Below, piece after piece: positions 6,975 to 16,541 of a stretch of DNA of 21,671 bases (the first letter of the stretch is position 1; the number at the start of each line of letters is the position of its first letter). The stretch spans positions 1-21,671 of the forward strand of contig JAEZOU010000063.1 in NCBI GenBank assembly GCA_023413895.1, in the 5' to 3' direction. A model generated the notes under the pieces. The model saw nothing but the letters and a program-made list of their open reading frames with translations. It was not told the DNA's origin and did not search any database. Origin of the DNA: Bacteroidota bacterium (GTDB lineage: Bacteria; Bacteroidota; Bacteroidia; Bacteroidales; WCHB1-69). A program made the translations under genes and the position numbers.

Positions 6975-8291
6975 TTACTTATGCTTGTAAAAAGCGCCAG
7001 CACCATGTCCATAAATTGAAAAAACTTCTTTCTTTACTAATCCTGTCAAATCTCTGTTTGCTGTAGCTCTTGAACAAGCATTGATTTCTTGATACTCTTT
7101 ATTTGTAATTTTCCCTTTCTCCTTCACATACATAACCGCCTTTATCTGGCGAGGATTCAAACCTTTTGCTTGCAGGTCATCTTCGTTGAACAGATCTTTG
7201 CGGAATACCACCCAAAAGCCTGAACTTTCGTAATAATAGAGCGGTTGGGGCAAACCAGCGGCGGCACATTGCTCATTCATTTTACGGATACCTCGTCCCC
7301 ACGCTTCAATGTAGCCGATGCGAAAGAATGCGTTGGAAATATCGGGATTGTGAGGAATTGAAGAATGCTTCGTTTGTAATGTGTCTATAGTCCAATTCTC
7401 AGGCAGTTCACCATAGTTCCATATCATAATCTTGTCTTTGTAAACACTGATTTGAATAGGTGTGACACCAGTGTAATCTTTATGGGCAATGGCATTGAGC
7501 AGAGCCTCTCGAACGGCTTCTTTGGGATATTCAAAGGTTTCGATTCGATAAATATCATCGTAGCTTATCATTGCCTTGATATACTTGGTGAAAAGCAGTT
7601 CCATAGTTTTTTCCACCTGCTCAAACAGATTGCCGTGTACCTCATCTTGAAAACGCAAGTCGCTGTCTGATTCGAAGAATCCGATTTTAACGTATGCATT
7701 AGTTACGAACTTCTCAGGGTCTGGATGGAATAGCAACACTGCAGCACGTTTCAGATAATCACCATCGGTCAGTTTTAAGTTATTGAGCAAAAGTTCGTTA
7801 CTGTCAGTTAATACATCTTCGCTGATACGATTGCTTTTTACACCTTTCTTACGGAAGAATTCGAAAGTTTCTTGTTTCAAGTCAGCAACGGTAACGCGAG
7901 GGACAGGAACACCGTCCCAATGTTTACCTTGCTTGCCGAGCAAGAACTTATCCAATGCCGCACCTTTCAACTCTTGCTTGGTGCTGCCACTGCGATAATG
8001 ATATTCTCCCTTACAATTTACTGGGTTCGGTTGCGGCTCAACAACGATTTCAATGTAATCGCCCTGTTCAGTTTCGTGCAGATTCACTTCGGCAACAATG
8101 CCTAAAACTGTAGTTATCTTGTTTGGCAAATCTTCCAAAAGTTTTTTTGCGTTATTTACGCCTACAACATTTCCATTATCGTCTTTACCGATAAATATTG
8201 TACCGCCTTGCGCATTGGCAAAGCCACATATCCACTTCAGATACTCGTCTTTCCAGATGGTTTTGTATTCTATGTTTTGTGATTCGGGCAT
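6975..8291 (-). CDS. AlbA_2/Schlafen-type putative DNA-binding ATP-binding protein
   Basis: The N-terminal region of about 130 residues matches the AlbA_2 (divergent AAA-4, Schlafen-related) domain: EYKTIWKDEYLKWICGFANA and GGTIFIGKDDNG near the start. A RecG-like HATPase module follows, with REALLNAIAHKDY as the asparagine box and GYIEAWGRGIRKM as the glycine-rich lid. The C-terminal 60 residues look like a winged helix (KGKITNKEYQEINACSRATA). Proteins of this architecture (438 residues) are common in prokaryotic accessory regions and are usually annotated as transcriptional regulators or helicase-related; the biochemical activity is unsettled. It is last in the - strand run, 57 bases after the protease gene, probably cotranscribed. 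Confidence 0.82.
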   Translation of the reverse strand: MPESQNIEYKTIWKDEYLKWICGFANAQGGTIFIGKDDNGNVVGVNNAKKLLEDLPNKITTVLGIVAEVNLHETEQGDYIEIVVEPQPNPVNCKGEYHYRSGSTKQELKGAALDKFLLGKQGKHWDGVPVPRVTVADLKQETFEFFRKKGVKSNRISEDVLTDSNELLLNNLKLTDGDYLKRAAVLLFHPDPEKFVTNAYVKIGFFESDSDLRFQDEVHGNLFEQVEKTMELLFTKYIKAMISYDDIYRIETFEYPKEAVREALLNAIAHKDYTGVTPIQISVYKDKIMIWNYGELPENWTIDTLQTKHSSIPHNPDISNAFFRIGYIEAWGRGIRKMNEQCAAAGLPQPLYYYESSGFWVVFRKDLFNEDDLQAKGLNPRQIKAVMYVKEKGKITNKEYQEINACSRATANRDLTGLVKKEVFSIYGHGAGAFYKHK

Positions 8292-8348
8292 AAAAGCTAT
8301 TTTTTAAGGTTTTAACTGCTCTGTTTTGTAGCGGGGCAGTTTGTTTTT

Positions 8349-9296
8349 TTACCTTTGTTGAATAAATTGAGCACTTTGTATAAATGCTATACCGTTTTGA
8401 TTTTCAATTATTTTTAACGCATTTGTAGAACTTAATGTATGAATACAAGCATGATGTATAGATAAAACTAAGTCTTGCAATGTATCGTCTTTTTCTAATT
8501 CGGCTATTTTTAATCCTATTTCTTTGCACTTTTTTAAAGACAAGTGCCTTGCATGCGATTTACTGACTGAGTGATTGCTTAGTTCTGCAATGATTTTGTC
8601 TATAATTTTGTCTTTATTTTTATCATCAACAAACATACCGTTACTTAGCCAATCTTTAACCATTTCGTTAGACCATGAAATTGCATTCTCACATTCTCCA
8701 ATTAAGGTCGGATTGTATTTTGCAATAATAGGTTGCCAAGTTGCTAATTTAGCTTGGTATTCAGCTAAAAATGACGGGTCTTGAGGATTTGATTGTGCAT
8801 TTATAAATGCGTTTTTGATTTCATCGTGTGCACGATTAAATTCTTGGACTAAACCATGTGCTGGAATAGGTCCCAATTGAGGGTCTATTGGACCTAAACT
8901 TGATTGAACTCCCATATAAATCTCTTTACATGCACAAGCAATCATAGTGCCAGCAGACATTGCTAATTGAGGGACAAACGCTCTAATATTATATCCAAAT
9001 ATACTATGCAAGTAATCAACGATGGATTCTGTTGCAGCGGTTTCTCCACCAGGTGTATGCAAGATTAAATCAAGACCTTTTGTCCTATCTAATTGGTGAA
9101 TAACTGTCATTAATCCATTTTTGTCAGAGTCACAGACTGAAACCCCATCTAATGACTTTTGTAACCATCCAGAATAATAAATGATGACATTTCTGCTCGT
9201 GTATTCAGATAATTGTTTGATATATTTCCTTCGAATAATGTCGAAAGTACTGCCTTCCTTGGCTATTTCTTGACTAATTTGACTCCAGTTTGGCAT
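8349..9296 (-). CDS. Cytosolic Clp-fold serine protease, SDH/SppA-like
   Basis: The protein has 315 residues. Hallmarks of the ClpP/crotonase-like SDH proteinase family are LDLILHTPGGET (about 75-86), the active-site serine region LAMSAGTMIA with Ser114, and SSLGPIDPQLGPIP (132-145). Unlike SppA or NfeD there is no signal peptide or membrane helix, so it should act in the cytosol. The second half is helical and charged, without a recognised domain. Its start lies 34 bases inside the 3' end of the 73-residue gene, which suggests translational coupling. Such proteases recur in bacterial defence regions; substrate and trigger here are unknown. Confidence 0.8.
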   Translation of the reverse strand: MPNWSQISQEIAKEGSTFDIIRRKYIKQLSEYTSRNVIIYYSGWLQKSLDGVSVCDSDKNGLMTVIHQLDRTKGLDLILHTPGGETAATESIVDYLHSIFGYNIRAFVPQLAMSAGTMIACACKEIYMGVQSSLGPIDPQLGPIPAHGLVQEFNRAHDEIKNAFINAQSNPQDPSFLAEYQAKLATWQPIIAKYNPTLIGECENAISWSNEMVKDWLSNGMFVDDKNKDKIIDKIIAELSNHSVSKSHARHLSLKKCKEIGLKIAELEKDDTLQDLVLSIHHACIHTLSSTNALKIIENQNGIAFIQSAQFIQQR

Positions 9297-9484
9297 AATT
9301 CTTTAGATTTTGTGTTATTTGATACTTCAATTTCGATTTTATCCTTATATGAAAAATCAAAGTGAAGCTTATTATTAAATTCTTGTCTTGATTTCTCAGA
9401 AGGAAATCCCATTTCACAGAAGGATAATGTTACTTTATCCATTTGTGTGCGTGTTAAACTATTATTTTTATTTTTCAAATTCAT
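9263..9484 (-). CDS. Small hypothetical protein coupled to the protease
   Basis: A 73-residue charged protein without a signal peptide, membrane segment or recognised domain. Its reading frame begins 22 bases after a good -7 box and overlaps the protease gene by 34 bases. That position argues for a real gene whose product works with the protease, perhaps as adaptor, inhibitor or sensor. I do not recognise a family. The chance that it is a spurious frame before the protease cannot be excluded. Confidence 0.55.
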   Translation of the reverse strand: MNLKNKNNSLTRTQMDKVTLSFCEMGFPSEKSRQEFNNKLHFDFSYKDKIEIEVSNNTKSKELCQTGVKLVKK

Positions 9485-9505
9485 ATTTGATTCTCTCTAA
9501 TTAAG

Positions 9506-9533
9506 CAAATATATATTATAAGTTTCTATTCAA
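9506..9533 (-). promoter_or_regulatory. Internal promoter for the protease module
   Basis: On the - strand TATATTTG (9513-9506) matches TAnnTTTG, and TTG (9533-9531) lies 17 bases upstream, slightly closer than usual. It overlaps the last codons of the 729-residue gene and precedes the 73-residue gene by 21 bases. The protease module can thus be expressed apart from the restriction-modification genes. Confidence 0.5.
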
Positions 9534-11715
9534 TTGTTACAATTAAACCCAAGCCTAATTTTTCAGAAATTTCTAAAAGGATTTCGGCTTTATGCGTAGT
9601 AGGAATGTTTGTGTTTACAAAAAATCCGTTTCCAAGTGGTTTTGTTGCAATTGCATACTTTGGATTAATTTGATTCTCGGGAAGAATAAGATTGTCGTAT
9701 GCTATCGTGAAATTTAGGTCACGAACACGTTCGGCACCTGCGTATTGAATAACTTCAATAAACGTGTCAGCTACAGTGTTGTATCGAATTTCTTTCCCGT
9801 CAGGAAATATCACCTTTATTTTTTGACGACTTGATGTAGGTTGTGTTACCTCTAATTTTGTTCCATCAAGAGAGATGAAATCAACTTGCAAACCAAGATT
9901 TAGTTGCTCTGATATTTGTTTGATGATAGCCGCTTTTGTTGGCGTATCACTACATGTATTGGCATACAAACCTTTACCAATGTATTTAGTAGCAATACGA
10001 TAACGTTCATTTATATCGTCTTCGGCAACAATCATATTATCGCCACAAACATTGATATTTAGATTGCGAACTTTTTCAACATCAGCATATTGAATAACTT
10101 TAATGAGCGTGTTGAGAACTTTTTGCTCTTCAAAAACTTGACCGTCTGGAGTCTTAACTCTAAGAATTTGGGATTTATGTTTGGATTCTTGACTTACCTT
10201 AGTCTCTTCTGGATTGTAATATGGCGAATCCCAATTTATTTGATTAATAACTACGTTCCAATCTTTTAATTCATTTTTGAATCTGTCGCCATAGAATTTC
10301 TCAATGATATTTAAAGCAACAACCGTTTTCTTATATTCTGTATTTAGTACAGGTCGTAATGCATCAATAAGTTTAGGATTAGCAATGCGAGTTAATCGAC
10401 CAGAATCGTCAACAAATGGAGTTTCCCAATCAATATCAATATTTTCTTCAGGCTCTTCGCTTGTGGTTTGAGGCGTAAATTCAAATTCCATTTGTCGGTT
10501 GTCATCGTCATCATCATTACAAGGATATTCAGAAATTAGAAATTCAACATAACGTTTCATTCCTGCCGACCAATCGCAATGACGAATCTGATTTTGTTGA
10601 TAGAGTTCTTCAACATTAAAGAACTCGTCAACGGCTTTTAGATAAGAAGAAAAAGAACTGTATTTAAGAAAAATACTTTTGTATTTTTCGAGATAGCCAT
10701 CTCGCATAATATAACGAACAGAGCGACTATAATGAAGTACCGTATTGCTATTGTATTTTAGTTGTGTAAGATAGTCCTCGTATCTTTCTATGTTTGCCGG
10801 ATTACAAAAAATATCAAATAACTCATTGTTAGACATTTGAGAATCTTCTTGTATTGAGATATTCTCTTCTTCGTTAAGATTGTATAGCTCCAACATGAAT
10901 TGTGTATATGCTTTAAGTGCAGCAGAAAAGGTGTTATACCAAATTTCGTTAATTTCAGCGACTTCAGGAATAGCAAAGAATTCCTTTAAAACATTGGAAT
11001 ATTCAGAAAGAGAATCACAAGCTAAAAAGACTTTTCTATTGCGAGAAATATAACCTTCAGAAAGAAGTTTCTTTATTGCACGACAATAGTTATTAATTGT
11101 CCTTTCTTGAAGTTCGTTTAAAGCCAAATAATGGGCAAAGTCAGAAATATTTTTTGTATCTGTAAACAAACGATATGCATTATTAGCTTCGGTTCGTTTT
11201 CGAGAACCCATTGCAACGTAATCTGTCATTTCTGGGAAAAACTGTTTTATGTTTAGTAAGTAGTAGCTAAGTTTGTTACGAGGAAAAGCAACCACTTCTC
11301 CATCGTTGTTAAGCGATTGTGTCAAGAATCGTTGTTCTTCCTTCGCTTTCATCTGTAAAGTTAAACGAGAATAAAGGGATACGCTTTTAGCTGCATTTAA
11401 TCGCTGTTTTACCCAATATGGGTTCCAAGTGGTATAAACGTCATTCAATTGATCGTAGCCAAGAATTATAAAAGGTAGTTCTGATTCCTTTATGGATTCA
11501 AAAGTATCACGAATAGGTAATTGAATACGCCAAATATCTGGATTGTTGTTTGAAAGTTGTGCTGGCGAAAGATTTTTGATGTAAATGATATACTCATTTC
11601 CACCAAAAACAATTGTACAAGGATTTAAGCCATCAATTAGGCGAAAAGTTGCAGAAGTTTGAAGAACTTCTATAAGCAAATTTTGCAAATCTTTTCTTTC
11701 AACTTTTTGAGCCAT
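9526..11715 (-). CDS. 729-residue protein of the R-M cluster with two sets of internal duplications
   Basis: No named family is recognised. Residues 1-125 form a compact domain with ILGYDQLNDVYTTWNPYWVKQRL followed by SVSLYSR, reminiscent of N-terminal modules in some restriction proteins. Residues about 185-275 and 300-395 are two diverged copies of a helical module (SDFAHYL...TINNYCRAIKKLL versus RYEDYLTQL...TVLHYSRSVRYIM) resembling the core-binding domain of tyrosine recombinases, but no catalytic domain follows. An acidic linker (400-430) leads to two tandem copies of a 95-residue domain (about 517-613 and 633-729), each with PDGxxx, a VIQYAxxExVRxLN segment and a Txxx...ISExLxLGL ending. 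It starts 11 bases after the nuclease gene, so it is probably part of the system, perhaps for DNA recognition. Confidence 0.72.
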   Translation of the reverse strand: MAQKVERKDLQNLLIEVLQTSATFRLIDGLNPCTIVFGGNEYIIYIKNLSPAQLSNNNPDIWRIQLPIRDTFESIKESELPFIILGYDQLNDVYTTWNPYWVKQRLNAAKSVSLYSRLTLQMKAKEEQRFLTQSLNNDGEVVAFPRNKLSYYLLNIKQFFPEMTDYVAMGSRKRTEANNAYRLFTDTKNISDFAHYLALNELQERTINNYCRAIKKLLSEGYISRNRKVFLACDSLSEYSNVLKEFFAIPEVAEINEIWYNTFSAALKAYTQFMLELYNLNEEENISIQEDSQMSNNELFDIFCNPANIERYEDYLTQLKYNSNTVLHYSRSVRYIMRDGYLEKYKSIFLKYSSFSSYLKAVDEFFNVEELYQQNQIRHCDWSAGMKRYVEFLISEYPCNDDDDDNRQMEFEFTPQTTSEEPEENIDIDWETPFVDDSGRLTRIANPKLIDALRPVLNTEYKKTVVALNIIEKFYGDRFKNELKDWNVVINQINWDSPYYNPEETKVSQESKHKSQILRVKTPDGQVFEEQKVLNTLIKVIQYADVEKVRNLNINVCGDNMIVAEDDINERYRIATKYIGKGLYANTCSDTPTKAAIIKQISEQLNLGLQVDFISLDGTKLEVTQPTSSRQKIKVIFPDGKEIRYNTVADTFIEVIQYAGAERVRDLNFTIAYDNLILPENQINPKYAIATKPLGNGFFVNTNIPTTHKAEILLEISEKLGLGLIVTIE

Positions 11716-11726
11716 AGTGGTAACAT

Positions 11727-12728
11727 TTAAAATAAACTTTTGAATAAAGGACTATCTGCGTAATTGAAATCAGAATCGCTGTTTCTTATGTCAATGAGGT
11801 GTGAAAGATTACTGCTAAATTTGACATCACTAACAAATTCAGGAACATCTGATTTCTTGATATGAGGTACTACTTTAACATCGAAGAATGCTAAGGAATC
11901 GGAAGCTGCAACATGGTCGAAAAATACATTGTCGAACTTTGTGTAGTCGCTACCAATAGTGGCGACTAATGTTGAATACAATTTCAACCGAGAGTTCACA
12001 ACGGTTACACGATTGCATATCCTATCATAAAGATTATGTAAAGACAATCCACCTGTCCCCTCTGCCGATTCTCTAACAATTACAGATGCGATAAGCAATC
12101 GAGAATTGGGAGATGGGTTGAGTTGGTCAAGTGCAAAACGATGAATTCGTTCTTCGGCGGATGTGCTTTTGACTTCTATCTTATCGCGCCCCATTGTGAA
12201 ATCATATTTTGCATTGGGTTGACTGTGCCAAGCTGCAATTAGAGTTTCTGGGTGCAAACTCTGTTCGATAACAAGTAATTCTGCCCATAAACCTTGGATT
12301 TCTTTTATTGGCTTGCTTTTGAGTGCAGAAAATATTGTAATAATATTTTCAATCTCTATTGATAACACTCTCTTTGATGGAATTGGTGGCAATTTTTCAA
12401 GCATCATTACAAAAATATCAATGAAGTAAATCTGTAACTGTTTTTCTAATGCTTGAAGTGTAATAATTGAAAAATTGTTGGAATACTGTTTATCTCCATT
12501 TTCAATAATCGTGCATGGCAAGTTATATTGAACTGTTAATATTTCACGAGTCATATTGGTTGAAGATGTTGCAGACTCATTGGTGGAAACGAAAAATTTA
12601 GGATAGCCCTCACAAGAAACACCAAGTTTATGTTTTGTATTGGGTACAGTTATGACATTGAATGCTGATGCATCAGCATTTGACTGAGTTAGATTTTTGA
12701 ATTTCTCGTATATTGAATTTGTCTGCAT
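11727..12728 (-). CDS. PD-(D/E)XK nuclease of the R-M cluster
   Basis: The 333-residue protein resembles the PD-(D/E)XK motif family often found beside Z1 proteins (DUF4420-like). The probable active site is Glu150 in GLWAELLVI, Asp176 in KYDFTMG, and Glu185-x-Lys187 in KIEVKST, in the order and spacing of the restriction-endonuclease fold. It should be the DNA-cleaving subunit. It starts 11 bases after the Z1 gene and ends 11 bases before the 729-residue gene. All motif residues are intact, so cleavage competence is likely. Confidence 0.85.
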   Translation of the reverse strand: MQTNSIYEKFKNLTQSNADASAFNVITVPNTKHKLGVSCEGYPKFFVSTNESATSSTNMTREILTVQYNLPCTIIENGDKQYSNNFSIITLQALEKQLQIYFIDIFVMMLEKLPPIPSKRVLSIEIENIITIFSALKSKPIKEIQGLWAELLVIEQSLHPETLIAAWHSQPNAKYDFTMGRDKIEVKSTSAEERIHRFALDQLNPSPNSRLLIASVIVRESAEGTGGLSLHNLYDRICNRVTVVNSRLKLYSTLVATIGSDYTKFDNVFFDHVAASDSLAFFDVKVVPHIKKSDVPEFVSDVKFSSNLSHLIDIRNSDSDFNYADSPLFKSLF

Positions 12729-12739
12729 AGTCTTATATT

Positions 12740-15010
12740 TTATTCATCGTCATTGTCATCGTCTTCATCATCAGATTGATTGTGTGCCTCGTTAGAACAA
12801 TAATTAACTGCTAAACTTTCTGGATAATTTATTGCTAACGTATATGCATGTTCAGGAAAATCCAATGGACGATTTTCAAATCTAAGATGATGTAATTGTA
12901 TAGTTATTGAATCATCACCAACTATTTTGCGGTCGCCAGGATAATTTGTTGAATCGGTAGCCGAACTTGGCCCAGCAAATAAATCAGATGTAATTTTTCG
13001 AGTATTAAAATCAAATGCACGCAAATGTGGTTCTGCACCGAATGCCATTTGAATAAAATACACATATTTTATTTGATTGTTGTCAGCAAGATAACGTAAG
13101 TATCGAATGGTACTTGCTTTGCGTTTTGAATCTTGAAAGTTACCAAATCTAAAAGTATTGAGAAAATCGATAGCATCCTCAACTTTCATTTTAAATCCTC
13201 TATGAGTACGGTCAATCGTATTATAATTATATATAATGTCAAAGTCGTTTTTATGGCTTTCAAGGAAAACCTCAACAAATTGAGTGTTGCTTTGCATTAA
13301 CTCGTTTGTTGTAAAGGCTTGCGTTACATTCATCCCCTTCAACTTTGTATTGACAACACTAATAGGCAAAACATTTTGCCGAGTAGGTCTTAACCGAGGG
13401 GAAAGTAAAATTTTACGTTCAGCTTCTTCTAAGGAATCGCAAGAACGAAGAGTGGAACGAAGTTCCTCTTCGTGTGCTATATAATCTTTATAGTCAATAA
13501 TTGATTTATTGGGCAGGAAAATACGACACGATTTGATATAATCTTCTTTGTAGCCAAAGAAACGGCAACGCTGTTGGATTGTGTCGGCGTTGGTTGCAGA
13601 TGTGGTATAACGAGGCATATACGTAGTCGCTAATTTTTCAATTGTGAAACCACGGTTTAGCATTTCTGCACCAACAAGAATATGCATTTTGCAATTATCC
13701 CAATCAATTTCTGTTTGTGCATCTTTATCAGTATTTACCAAATAGATTTTTTTGTCATTTATAACATCTTTAATCAATGGTTTTATTTCTTCAAATGTGG
13801 GACGTTCTTCTTCTGTATAATATTCTATTGCAGACTCAAAAATTCTTTCAAAATCTTCATACAGAGCTATTTTATCAGAATCACAATCATCTTTTGATAA
13901 AGATTTTCTCCAACTTTTTAGTTGGTTCTCAATCCACTTTTTAAATGTTTTATTCCACTTCTTGGTATTGTCTGGGTGAACCATCATAGATAGATATTTC
14001 ACATCTTCAACTTGTAAATAATCTACAACAATGGCAATGGCTAAAATATGATACATCAACGCATCTTTGAGTGATTTCGGAATGCGTTCTAATGGATTTT
14101 CTTTTTTGTGAAAAACTTGATCAGGTGGGATTTCAATGATAAGCCCCCCATTAAATTTTTCGTGAAAGAATGCTTTGCCACCAGTATAACCTTCGCCAGG
14201 AGTAAGAAGCGTATGACTTTTGGGTGAGAGCAAATCCTGTATACTAATCAGTATGTTTGCCTGAGGTGTTGCCGTATATTGAATGTATGTATTTCCGGGA
14301 AGACATGCTCTTAAACGTAGAATTGAATCATAGGTTGAAGATACTTCTTGTTCTTCGTCATTGTTTTTCTTGCTATTTTTACGACCATAACTATTGAGAG
14401 ATGCTTGGTCTGCCTCATCATCAATAATCAACACCGTTTCACGATGCATCAGAGTCTTAAACTCTGAAGAACTTACCAAATCCGCTAATTCACTGATGTG
14501 TTTGAATTGCTTGAGTATTGGAATTAAAACAATAGGTTTATTTGATAATTCCAAATGATTAATTATATCCTCTAATTCGTTTTTTGTAGGATTAGGATGA
14601 ACTCTATACTTTTGATTATCTAACGATACCAAATCTTTCTTTAGACGTTTTGTTGTCTGGTCTAATAGATTGTTTTTTGTACCAGCAAGGTAAACGACAA
14701 CTCTATATCCATTATCCAAGGCTAAAGCAGTAAGTGCAGTAAAAGACATTGTTTTTCCGCTTTGTACATAACCGACAACAAGATGTGTGGTTTCTGGATA
14801 ATCAGTAGCGGAATGAGGATTGCAATGTGATAGAATATGGCATGTTTCTTCATTTAAATTGGCAATTCCCTCAGAAGATAATCCCTTCTTAGTTGATGTA
14901 GCTTTTTTTGAATCCAAAAATTGTCCGAAAAAAGAACCACAATTAACCGTTTGAAGAACGTGAGAATTGTTACTTGGGGATGTATTATTATTTATAATTA
15001 CGGTTTCCAT
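12740..15010 (-). CDS. Z1-domain superfamily II helicase-like ATPase
   Basis: A large ATPase of Z1 type. Counted from an alternative upstream ATG at 15043, it has Walker A GYVQSGKTMS (91-100), Walker B LIIDDEAD (about 205-212), motif III-like QYTATPQANI (255-264), the Z1 core GAEMLNRGFTIEK (458-470) and QQRCRFFG (490-497). The C-terminus is strongly acidic. I prefer the ATG at 15010, 4 bases after the stop of the ATPase gene; the 15043 start would overlap that gene by 29 bases and add 11 residues. In this class of systems the protein is thought to use ATP to translocate or remodel DNA for the nuclease. Confidence 0.9.
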   Translation of the reverse strand: METVIINNNTSPSNNSHVLQTVNCGSFFGQFLDSKKATSTKKGLSSEGIANLNEETCHILSHCNPHSATDYPETTHLVVGYVQSGKTMSFTALTALALDNGYRVVVYLAGTKNNLLDQTTKRLKKDLVSLDNQKYRVHPNPTKNELEDIINHLELSNKPIVLIPILKQFKHISELADLVSSSEFKTLMHRETVLIIDDEADQASLNSYGRKNSKKNNDEEQEVSSTYDSILRLRACLPGNTYIQYTATPQANILISIQDLLSPKSHTLLTPGEGYTGGKAFFHEKFNGGLIIEIPPDQVFHKKENPLERIPKSLKDALMYHILAIAIVVDYLQVEDVKYLSMMVHPDNTKKWNKTFKKWIENQLKSWRKSLSKDDCDSDKIALYEDFERIFESAIEYYTEEERPTFEEIKPLIKDVINDKKIYLVNTDKDAQTEIDWDNCKMHILVGAEMLNRGFTIEKLATTYMPRYTTSATNADTIQQRCRFFGYKEDYIKSCRIFLPNKSIIDYKDYIAHEEELRSTLRSCDSLEEAERKILLSPRLRPTRQNVLPISVVNTKLKGMNVTQAFTTNELMQSNTQFVEVFLESHKNDFDIIYNYNTIDRTHRGFKMKVEDAIDFLNTFRFGNFQDSKRKASTIRYLRYLADNNQIKYVYFIQMAFGAEPHLRAFDFNTRKITSDLFAGPSSATDSTNYPGDRKIVGDDSITIQLHHLRFENRPLDFPEHAYTLAINYPESLAVNYCSNEAHNQSDDEDDDNDDE

Positions 15011-15014
15011 GCAA

Positions 15015-16541
15015 TTACACTTTAGTTTGTCTGATGAATTCATTAAATAAGTCTAATAGTTCAGCTGTTGAATCGTTGCCACATTCTTTTGCTGCAAATT
15101 TTGAGATTGCAACAGTTTTTATAATAGCAATAACAGATTCTGACGGTTGACCAAAATGTTTGAAGAAAATATGCTCTGTATTAATCTTACAAGTAATTAT
15201 GCCATTGTATTTTTGAGAAGCGTCAATAATAAACAAATCGTTACCTGTTGTAATAAATTCAACATTTAGTTTGTATTTTTTATCATCAATGCTGTATTCG
15301 TCTTCAGTTTTTCCAATGACCATTTCTGGCACTTCTGGATTTTGTTGAGGTATGTTAGATGGTTCAGATTTTGGTTGCGTTATTTTTTTTGTATCTACAA
15401 CAATAGGAGGTATATCTTTTTTTGATTTTGTATCATGTTTTTTGACAAGTTTAGATATTGCCTTTTGCGTTTCATTTAGTCGATAGTCATCTGCCTGATT
15501 AAAAATATCAAATTCTGGAGTGCGAATTTCATCTCTTAAAGCATCCATTAATGCTTCAAGATTTTCTTTGTCTTGAATGTCATTTTTGTTGAAACTGACA
15601 TCAAAGCCCTCTAGTTCAAGTTCACCAAATAGACGTTTGTATCTAAACGTACCCGATGACCCCGACATTTTTGGAAAATAACGACCGTCCACTTCTGCAC
15701 CAACAATAACACGCCCGCGACGCAAAAGAGCAAATCCATTTTTTGTATTATCTATATCTCTCAATAAGCCAATAAAGCCTTTTGCCTTATACTGAAGGAA
15801 TGAAAAGTCTATATCTTTTTTCCAAGTAATAGGATCTGCCTGTAAATTGTTAGCTGGGGGAGCTACAAGAACATTGTATTCTTCAAATGAAAGTTTTTCA
15901 CCACATACGAACAATTGCATTTCATCATGTCGTAATGATTTACGATAAATGCTAGCCAAATCAGTTTTTATTCTATCAACAGATCTTCTTGATGGTGCAT
16001 TTTTAGTGGAATCTGTTATTGTTACTATAGTATAATGTTCATTGATGTTTTTTTCTGTTGTTTCAACAGGTAATTCGACTAACTCATTTGCTGTAACCTC
16101 GTTTAGATTAAAGTTAAATGTACGTTCAATTGTTTCGCCAAGGGCTTTAGTTTTAACTTCCCATATTTCACCGAGCCACAAAGCTGCCGTTTTGAGTCCC
16201 ATACCAAACTCATTTAACCCTGTATTGTTATCAGGAGTTTTCGCTGGCATAAAAGCACTTAAATATTTGTCTGAATTGATACCTGCTGCATTATCAGAAA
16301 TAATAATCGTTTTTGCTTTGTTGCTGCTTGCATCTTCGTCCCATTCAATATCAATACTGATTCGTAATTTATAATCATTTTCGATACCTTGTAATTCTAC
16401 CTTATTGTCGTAATATGATTGCAACGCATTATCAACAAATTCGGCTAATACATGAGGAACAGTATTAGGCAAGTCGGCAAATCTGCTATACATATTAGAG
16501 CCGATGTTGATTTTTACGGTTTGAATATTCGTACTATTCAT
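15015..16541 (-). CDS. GHKL ATPase of MutL/MORC type
   Basis: The 508-residue protein has the GHKL (Hsp90/histidine kinase/MutL) nucleotide-binding fold at its N-terminus. The asparagine box is EFVDNALQS (Glu34 to Asn38), the adenine-binding ISDNAAGI lies at 81-88, and the lid is FGMGLKTAALW at 112-122. A second, S5-like domain follows to about residue 340, then a charged linker rich in Lys, Pro and Gln, and a C-terminal domain. ATPases of this group are known partners of methyltransferase, Z1 and nuclease genes in R-M operons and are considered relatives of eukaryotic MORC proteins. The start overlaps the methyltransferase end by 8 bases. Confidence 0.88.
   Translation of the reverse strand: MNSTNIQTVKINIGSNMYSRFADLPNTVPHVLAEFVDNALQSYYDNKVELQGIENDYKLRISIDIEWDEDASSNKAKTIIISDNAAGINSDKYLSAFMPAKTPDNNTGLNEFGMGLKTAALWLGEIWEVKTKALGETIERTFNFNLNEVTANELVELPVETTEKNINEHYTIVTITDSTKNAPSRRSVDRIKTDLASIYRKSLRHDEMQLFVCGEKLSFEEYNVLVAPPANNLQADPITWKKDIDFSFLQYKAKGFIGLLRDIDNTKNGFALLRRGRVIVGAEVDGRYFPKMSGSSGTFRYKRLFGELELEGFDVSFNKNDIQDKENLEALMDALRDEIRTPEFDIFNQADDYRLNETQKAISKLVKKHDTKSKKDIPPIVVDTKKITQPKSEPSNIPQQNPEVPEMVIGKTEDEYSIDDKKYKLNVEFITTGNDLFIIDASQKYNGIITCKINTEHIFFKHFGQPSESVIAIIKTVAISKFAAKECGNDSTAELLDLFNEFIRQTKV

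Noticed and set aside
8314..8348. AACTGC/GCAGTT hairpin followed by T residues, read as a + strand terminator
   Set aside because: There is no + strand gene upstream. On the - strand, where the genes are, no T tract follows the stem, so a terminator call is not supported.
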